From: an uncultured bacterium | Lineage (GTDB): Bacteria > Verrucomicrobiota > Kiritimatiellia > CAIVKH01 | NCBI GenBank assembly: GCA_903906425.1 | Contig: CAIVKH010000076.1 | Span: 1-38,944, forward strand | Direction: 5' to 3' | Length of the DNA stretch: 38,944 nucleotides | Part shown: in pieces, positions 35,301 through 38,944 of the stretch | Position numbering within the stretch: the stretch's first letter is position 1 | Layout of the letters: each line of letters opens with the position of its first letter | Made by a program: the position numbers and the translations under genes | The notes under the pieces: generated by a model | Databases searched by the model: none | What the model saw: only the letters and a program-made list of their open reading frames with translations | What the model was told of the DNA's origin: nothing

Positions 35301-36410
35301 GGAGCCGGACGTGTTCTCGATGACGACCGTGACCTGACCGTTCGTCGTGAAAGCGAGGACACGAACAGACGGAGTGCTTGATGTCGTCCCGATGCGGACG
35401 GCGCCGGGGCGGACATAATGAATCAATTGCCGGAGGCGAAAATAGGTGCCCGCCGGCGAGAATGCCGTCAGCCCGACGTTATTCGACAGCGTGAGGCTGG
35501 CGCTGTATGCAACCTCCCAATAGGTGACGCCGGCCAGCGTCAGGTCGCTGTACAAATCATCAAACGTCGGATTTCCCATTTCCGTCTGCGCCGTCGTGAG
35601 TCCGCGCGCCTTCGCATAACCCAGGAGATAGGACCGGTACGGATCCGCGGTGCCGTAATTATGATACGAGATGCGCCCCACGAACGGCCACATGTCCGGA
35701 TCGTTCTGCACCGGCGTGATGTAGTTCCAGTCCGTCTGCGGCGTGACTGCCTCGGCGTACTGAACCAGCGTTGACAGCCCGTGCGCGACGAACCGCGGCC
35801 CCACCGCCTTGATGTCGTCCGCGAGGAGCGCCGGCGTGAAACTCCCGCCCGGCTCATTGTTCATCACCGCATAGCTGATGTTGATGCCATGCGTGTTCTT
35901 CAAATAGACCGCGCTCGCCCAGAGCTGCTGCGCACGCTCCCCCGGATGATTCATCACCCACGGCTTCACTTCCGATGCGTGCGTCGGATACCCCGGGCTT
36001 GAATAGAAATTCGGCTGGTATCCTTTCGCCAGAACTTTGCCCTGAAAATAGACGAGGTTGGTTGCATACGTAGCCGACAGCGTGTCCGACTCGAAAAGAT
36101 TCCAGTCAATCACATCGCAATCGCCGTGATCCATGCCGGCCCCATCCACGCGCGGCCCGACCTCCCACGTCCGCGAACCGGTGAGCCCCAGATCGTCCGC
36201 CAGATAATCAATGTACTGCCGGTTGATCGCATCATTCACGGCCGGGTCCAGCGTATTGCCCGCGATCCCCGTCATCCCCTGGCAGAAACCGCCGCCATGC
36301 CCCCAGCCCGCAATCGTCTGAAACGTTTGCGACTGAAGAACCGCGACATCCGCGCCGCGGCATAAAAATGAAACAAGGATGGCCGCAAAAAATGTGATGT
36401 GACGATTCAA
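32304..36410 (-). CDS. Large secreted GH30-like glycoside hydrolase with PKD, Calx-beta and LamG domains
   Basis: 1368 residues from a TTG start. After a signal peptide (NRHITFFAAILVSFLCRGA) comes a GH30-type barrel (about 20-390): FQTIAGWGHGGGFCQGM, acid/base Glu in VMNNEPGG (near 182) and nucleophile Glu in TAQTEMGNP (near 276). Then Ig/PKD-like domains (about 430-740), a putative Ig domain (745-815), a PKD (840-890), a Calx-beta (915-1010), a LamG lectin-like fold (1035-1220), a DADGLPD/DSDGDGFSD calcium repeat (near 1240-1270) and a beta-rich tail. GH30 enzymes cut beta-1,6-glucan, xylan or related chains. The open frame reaches 36824 but passes through array L, so TTG at 36408-36410 was chosen because it opens the signal peptide; no Shine-Dalgarno is clear. 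Confidence 0.85.
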   Translation of the reverse strand: MNRHITFFAAILVSFLCRGADVAVLQSQTFQTIAGWGHGGGFCQGMTGIAGNTLDPAVNDAINRQYIDYLADDLGLTGSRTWEVGPRVDGAGMDHGDCDVIDWNLFESDTLSATYATNLVYFQGKVLAKGYQPNFYSSPGYPTHASEVKPWVMNHPGERAQQLWASAVYLKNTHGINISYAVMNNEPGGSFTPALLADDIKAVGPRFVAHGLSTLVQYAEAVTPQTDWNYITPVQNDPDMWPFVGRISYHNYGTADPYRSYLLGYAKARGLTTAQTEMGNPTFDDLYSDLTLAGVTYWEVAYSASLTLSNNVGLTAFSPAGTYFRLRQLIHYVRPGAVRIGTTSSTPSVRVLAFTTNGQVTVVIENTSGSAQTVNLSGLPPGTYGVSKAAVGVSSFQELGLQTVGASGTLTLANVAGGSAVTTLYPYAGPNHAPTVEVWGANPGYVVAPANNATLSIIANDAELDALTYHWSVTSQPAGASATLATPNAATTVANNLTVAGTYVFNVDVRDSVNTNSRQVYLVVYDSNPPPVLGQAGFRFAAPYGLFFADPGITTHAIVELPTSSATLQVGISDLANSDFTGRGQWSIVSVPAGATNVTLGATTYIFVSIRANVAGMTVPGDYLFQLVVTNPVPPNLTAQILCTVNPASSAPVINSITASPASLTLPVSSTLLSAAFTGATNTTLRQWWAVKSTPAGAKPVFDHQGATNTTVSNLVLPGNYTFTLRAFDDIHMTTQDKTITVSPAPGAPVITSAAAAAVAAGTPFTYTITASGGPTGFNATNLPSGFTVNPVTGVITGTPTIVGVYNIQLSATNASGAGYGNLALTVGLAPPVIAYAMASPNPVPAQQSTTFSVSAADPNEFLTGQLWNFGDSTTDTNLSPSHVYAQAGNYQATFTITNDLGGVATTSFPVYVTAQQVAGTLQFSATNYFGDKSERFATVSVTRLVGNVGAVQVTCGTSSGTAIAGQDYLSVVTNVAWADGEMGVKSFTIPVIDDDLLSEPDKTVFLSLTNFTGGASCGTASNATLTITANTKANNGLIARWLLDETNGTLAADSSGNGHDGSVANGAWIAGKVSGALHFNGTNSAVTVPTNSSLDMKSGDQFSIAFWVRGLTNNNGGMFLSKRSFGQGGYEVRYTSTFGNFFRANSGAVNLDTKFNTNLLDGQWHHAAAVRTAAGLDTYADGVLQNHTSDSSLAGLSNTNALYFGMQADGNFRFAGDLDDIRIYRRAIPPRLIQALAAGNDDKDADGLPDAWEFLHFGSTTNSNGNGDSDGDGFSDAKELIAGTDPNSAASYFRVDAISNSPPAVMLCVMSATNRVYSLLWQTDLVNGLWNDVPGQTNVSGSGGPLWLSDTNPGALVFHKVGVRTLP

Positions 36411-36487
36411 AGCAATGCCATTTTCGGCATAGAACGTACGAACAACCGCTTTTCGCGTTAAGAAAAATGAAAAGGGACTGCGGGAAT

Positions 36488-36534
36488 TTCCAATGATTGG
36501 AAAAATCCGGCGCGCAGATTTCCAATCATTGGAA
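36488..36534. repeat. Palindrome array L: two copies, 32-bp period, divergent region
   Basis: Copies are at 36488-36502 (G centre) and 36520-36534 (C centre). Order, spacing and the GCAGAT spacer end match array K. It lies between two divergent genes. Confidence 0.95.
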
Positions 36535-36627
36535 GCGACCGGGCCGGGAGCCGCCCTCCGCACTTGCCTGGCGAACAGGCCGCGGCATACTTCCGCACGG
36601 CAAGAAACACGGTCATACGGAGGAACT

Positions 36628-36939
36628 ATGAACGGACCTAATGAGAGAAAAACACGCATCCCGCTGCGCCACGTGATTTGCGCGCGCGTCAGGGATCTGC
36701 ACATTGCCAGCGGCGAGAGCATCAAGGATTTGGTGGATGCCCTCCTCGTTGTCCGCGGCACGGTTTGCGACTGGTTCGCATTTCGCTGCTCGCCCCGGAC
36801 GGAGAACATCGAGAACATCGCCACCCACTACGGCATCCCCGTCCGCTGCATCCACTGCCGCGACGAAGACGCCGTCTGCCCGGACTGCAACCCGCAGCGC
36901 CGGCCCCCGCGCGTCACCCCCTATCCCCCGCCCGCCTGA
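36628..36939 (+). CDS. Small HTH protein with a zinc-ribbon-like C-terminus
   Basis: 103 residues. ACGGAGGAACT precedes the ATG, a strong Shine-Dalgarno. Residues about 20-70 fit a lambda-repressor-like HTH (SGESIKDLVDALLVVRGTVC to ENIENIATHYGIPVRCI). The C-terminus carries CIHCRDEDAVCPDC, two CxxC pairs that could bind zinc, then a Pro/Arg-rich tail. It is probably a small DNA-binding regulator. It precedes the fibronectin III and collagen-like genes on the same strand and could regulate them; the perfect dyad at 37041-37056 is a candidate site. I do not recognise the family. Confidence 0.7.
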   Translation: MNGPNERKTRIPLRHVICARVRDLHIASGESIKDLVDALLVVRGTVCDWFAFRCSPRTENIENIATHYGIPVRCIHCRDEDAVCPDCNPQRRPPRVTPYPPPA

Positions 36940-37040
36940 GCGCGGCCCGGCACAAAATCCCGTCAAGCCCCGCGATGCCGTTTTCTCCGGCACCACGGCA
37001 GGTGACTTTCGCGCACGCGCCGTCCTAGTGTCGCCTCCAG

Positions 37041-37056
37041 TTTCGCACGTGCGAAA
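37041..37056. promoter_or_regulatory. Perfect 16-bp dyad upstream of the fibronectin III gene
   Basis: TTTCGCACGTGCGAAA is fully palindromic. It lies 31 bp before ATG 37088, in the 148-bp gap after the HTH gene. As a dyad it could be an operator; as a hairpin it would have no loop. Confidence 0.45.
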
Positions 37057-37087
37057 CATCGGCAGAAACAAGTCAGGAGAAACGGCG

Positions 37088-37801
37088 ATGGCGGATCTAT
37101 ACGGAACAGCGGTGTACGGCACAGCCGTATATTCGGCCGCCTCATCGCCGGGAAAGAAACGCATGAGTAAATTCAAACGCGATCCCAAGGACCTTGCCGT
37201 CGTGGCCAAGGTCGCGTTGGGCATACAGGTCATCGCCAACTATGCGGGCAACCCCGCCGTTGGCACCGTGACCACGGAACTGGCGGACTTCACAACCGCC
37301 AACGGCGCGCTCGAAAGCGCCAACACGACGGCCAACAACAAGCGGCAGGAAGCCATCGCCGCCACCACCGCGCTGGAAAACGCGGACGCCGGCTGGAACG
37401 CGAAACTCGAAAAGCTCATGTCGAAGACCGAGGACAACACGAACTTCGACAAGGCCAAAATGGAAACCACCGGCCTACCAACCTACGAGCCGGGCCGCGC
37501 TCCCTCCACCGGCGCACCCGCGCAGGTTCAGAACCTCACCGCCAGCAGCGGCGATAATCCTGGCGAGGCGGACCTCCAGTGGAACTCCATGAAACCCAAA
37601 CCGCGCCTTTTCGAAGCCCGGTACATCAAGGGCCTCACTCTCGATGAAACCAAGATGGAAGCCGGCGGCACAACCACCGCCAGCAAGATGACCATTCCCG
37701 GACTGGAGGGTGGCGCCGAATACCTCTTCCAGATTCGCGCCCACGGCAGCGTCGGCCAGAAAGGACCATGGAGCGATCCGGCCCGGGGGCGCGCGGCCTG
37801 A
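37088..37801 (+). CDS. Fibronectin type III protein
   Basis: 237 residues. CAGGAG precedes ATG 37088 by 8 nt. A Tyr/Ala-rich N-terminus (LYGTAVYGTAVYSAASSPGK) is followed by a helical coiled region (about 25-125, TANGALESANTTANNKRQEA) and a fibronectin III domain (about 140-237, PAQVQNLTASSGDNPGEADL to PGLEGGAEYLFQIRAHGSVG). No signal peptide is visible. A second ATG at 37163 could start a form without the Tyr-rich segment. The fold and neighbours (a collagen-like protein next) suggest a surface or tail-fibre component. I do not know the exact family. Confidence 0.75.
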   Translation: MADLYGTAVYGTAVYSAASSPGKKRMSKFKRDPKDLAVVAKVALGIQVIANYAGNPAVGTVTTELADFTTANGALESANTTANNKRQEAIAATTALENADAGWNAKLEKLMSKTEDNTNFDKAKMETTGLPTYEPGRAPSTGAPAQVQNLTASSGDNPGEADLQWNSMKPKPRLFEARYIKGLTLDETKMEAGGTTTASKMTIPGLEGGAEYLFQIRAHGSVGQKGPWSDPARGRAA

Positions 37802-38093
37802 GGCCGGTTCTCCGCAAACTGGATCAAGTTCGCTGCGGCCCAGATCCATGTCACCGCAACCCAGACCTGCCGGAAGGCAAAAGAGGTCTGGATTGGCGCA
37901 AGGCAGGTCTGGGTCACGGCAACCCAGCTCTGGATTGTCTCAGGATAGGTCTGGATCGCCGGAATCCAGGTCTGGGTTGCGACGAATCAGTTCCAGTACG
38001 CGGCAACCCGGGTCTGGATTACCGCAAACCAAGTATGGATTGCGGCAAAATAGGTCTGGGACGCGGCAAACTAGGTCTGGGTTGCCACGTCCG
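37802..38093. repeat. Tandem array of a 21-bp unit, about 13 copies
   Basis: Units start every 21 bp exactly: the clear ones at 37842, 37863, 37884, 37905, 37926, 37947, 37968, 37989, 38010, 38031, 38052 and 38073, with weaker ones at 37821 and about 37800. The consensus begins AGGTCTGGATTGCGGCAA. The multiple of three makes several frames open as heptad repeats, but no start or Shine-Dalgarno supports translation. It sits between the fibronectin III gene and the collagen-like gene. Confidence 0.9.
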
Positions 38094-38271
38094 GAAGCTA
38101 AATCCAGGCCATATTTGTCAGGTATGAAGCTTAATTACACAGGCTTACAACAAAACAACAAAGATTCGTGCTATTGAGAACCAAAACCATCGCCACAGAA
38201 CGCCCCTGAACCGCAAACCGAACCCTTTTGCGCTTTTTGTGCCTCTTTGTGGCCATCAACAGGAGAAAACC
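38094..38271. other. Leader region of the collagen-like gene
   Basis: A lower-GC 178-bp segment. I see no gene. It contains a TTTTGCGCTTTTTGTGCC stretch of a simple-sequence type and ends with the AGGAG Shine-Dalgarno of the next gene. No strong promoter could be picked. Confidence 0.5.
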
Positions 38272-38944
38272 ATGTTCGACCGAACCAAACCCGTCAACGG
38301 CACCACCGTGGATGCCGACCTGCTCCGAGGAAACATGAACGACCTGGACGACCGCGTCTCTGCCATTGTCCCCATTCCCGGCGAAAAAGGCGAAAAAGGT
38401 GATCCCGGAAAAGATGGATCCGATGGCCAGCCCGGAATTCAGGGGCCACCCGGGGCCGATGGCGCGACCGCTCCGGCGGCCAACCTCTGCGGCGCGTGGG
38501 TCGCGGGGCAGGGCTATAACAAGAGCGACGCCGTCGTCTTCAACGGCCTGATGTATCTGGCCACCACCGCCATCATGAGCCCGTGGTCGCAGCCCGACAC
38601 CAATCCCGAATGGCAACTGCTCACCATCATCGGCCCGCAGGGCGAAGCCGGCGGCATGAACTTTCCCGTCACCACCGACGCGGTTTTCCAGGCCCGCGTC
38701 ATGATCCAGCAGAGCGAACTGCACCTCATGACCAACACCGACACCGGCAGCGGCGAAAGCGCCGCGTTCATCGCCGCGACCGACCACGGCTCCGGCCCGG
38801 TCGTGCAAATCGGCGCGCGCGTCTCCGGCGCAGATGCCTTCCGGCACGACCTGGACCTGGGCAATGGCGTACAGCACGGCGACATTCCGCAGTTCGACGA
38901 CGCGAGCAAGGCCTGGCGGCCCACGCGCGGCGTCACGCAGGACA
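38272..38944 (+). CDS. Collagen-like protein with carbohydrate-binding-like segment (3' partial)
   Basis: Open from ATG 38272 to the window edge, 224 codons seen. AGGAGAAAACC precedes the ATG. After a short N-terminal helix (DLLRGNMNDLDDRVSAIV) comes a Gly-X-Y run of about nine triplets (GEKGEKGDPGKDGSDGQPGI and on), then AWVAGQGYNKSDAVVFNGLM YLA, which resembles the chitin-binding-type W-x(n)-Y-D-V-Y pattern of CBM5/12 modules. Collagen-like trimer stalks with a binding head occur in phage tail fibres and bacterial surface appendages. No signal peptide is present, which favours a tail-fibre or similar particle protein. The end is not in the window. Confidence 0.8.
   Translation, partial: MFDRTKPVNGTTVDADLLRGNMNDLDDRVSAIVPIPGEKGEKGDPGKDGSDGQPGIQGPPGADGATAPAANLCGAWVAGQGYNKSDAVVFNGLMYLATTAIMSPWSQPDTNPEWQLLTIIGPQGEAGGMNFPVTTDAVFQARVMIQQSELHLMTNTDTGSGESAAFIAATDHGSGPVVQIGARVSGADAFRHDLDLGNGVQHGDIPQFDDASKAWRPTRGVTQD

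Noticed and set aside
36411-36824. Longer N-terminus of the GH30 protein
   Set aside because: It would be read through array L and place the signal peptide internally at residue 139.
37710-38177. Heptad-repeat protein from the 21-bp array
   Set aside because: Several frames are open because 21 is a multiple of three; the start lies inside the fibronectin III gene and no ribosome site exists.

Overview
The window is a GC-rich stretch of a Gram-negative chromosome, most likely from the Verrucomicrobiota or another member of the PVC group. The evidence is circumstantial: lipoproteins, an FadL-type porin and a CusBC pair imply an outer membrane; the large GH30 protein has the PKD, Calx-beta, LamG and calcium-repeat tail often seen on secreted verrucomicrobial proteins; and the intergenic DNA carries GC-rich hairpins of a type I associate with these genomes. 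No rRNA, tRNA, integrase or CRISPR-Cas gene was seen.

Layout. 1-411: end of a receiver domain. 577-3800 (minus): a two-domain glycosyltransferase coupled to a secreted repeat protein. 3921-7322 (minus): thrS, a 41-codon ORF, infC with an ATT start, and an RbsD/FucU mutarotase. 7500-11697 (minus): a metal-efflux operon (anti-sigma-like protein, CnrR/CpxP-like protein, TRASH/YHS-like protein, CusC-like, CusB-like) with no pump gene. 11768-15900: a repeat-rich accessory segment with two secreted carbohydrate-type proteins and a small membrane protein. 15919-26016: a signalling block with a sigma-54 response regulator, two multidomain histidine kinases and a ketosynthase lacking its active-site cysteine on the minus strand, and a divergent FadL porin plus receiver-kinase on the plus strand behind a good sigma-54 promoter match. 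26046-29954: family 4 uracil-DNA glycosylase, a small membrane protein, dinB and a PAS protein with a kinase-like H-box but no ATPase domain. 30293-36410 (minus): GH127 and a 1368-residue GH30 protein. 36628-38944 (plus): a small HTH/zinc protein, a fibronectin III protein, a 21-bp tandem repeat and a collagen-like protein cut by the window end.

The most striking feature is not a gene. A 15-bp palindrome, TTCCAATCATTGGAA or its mirror TTCCAATGATTGGAA, occurs about 27 times in 12 intergenic clusters, roughly one per 3 kb. Within a cluster the copies are spaced exactly 32 bp start to start (one cluster is 33), with a semi-conserved GC-rich 17-bp spacer. Most clusters begin 6-47 bp beyond a minus-strand stop codon. 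One copy is split by a 24-bp insertion and has an intact sister copy 1.4 kb away.

Taken together, the genes suggest a polysaccharide-using, metal-tolerant bacterium with dense two-component regulation. The signalling block may form one circuit in which the sigma-54 activator controls the divergent FadL/receiver-kinase unit; that link is inference from promoter sequence and proximity.
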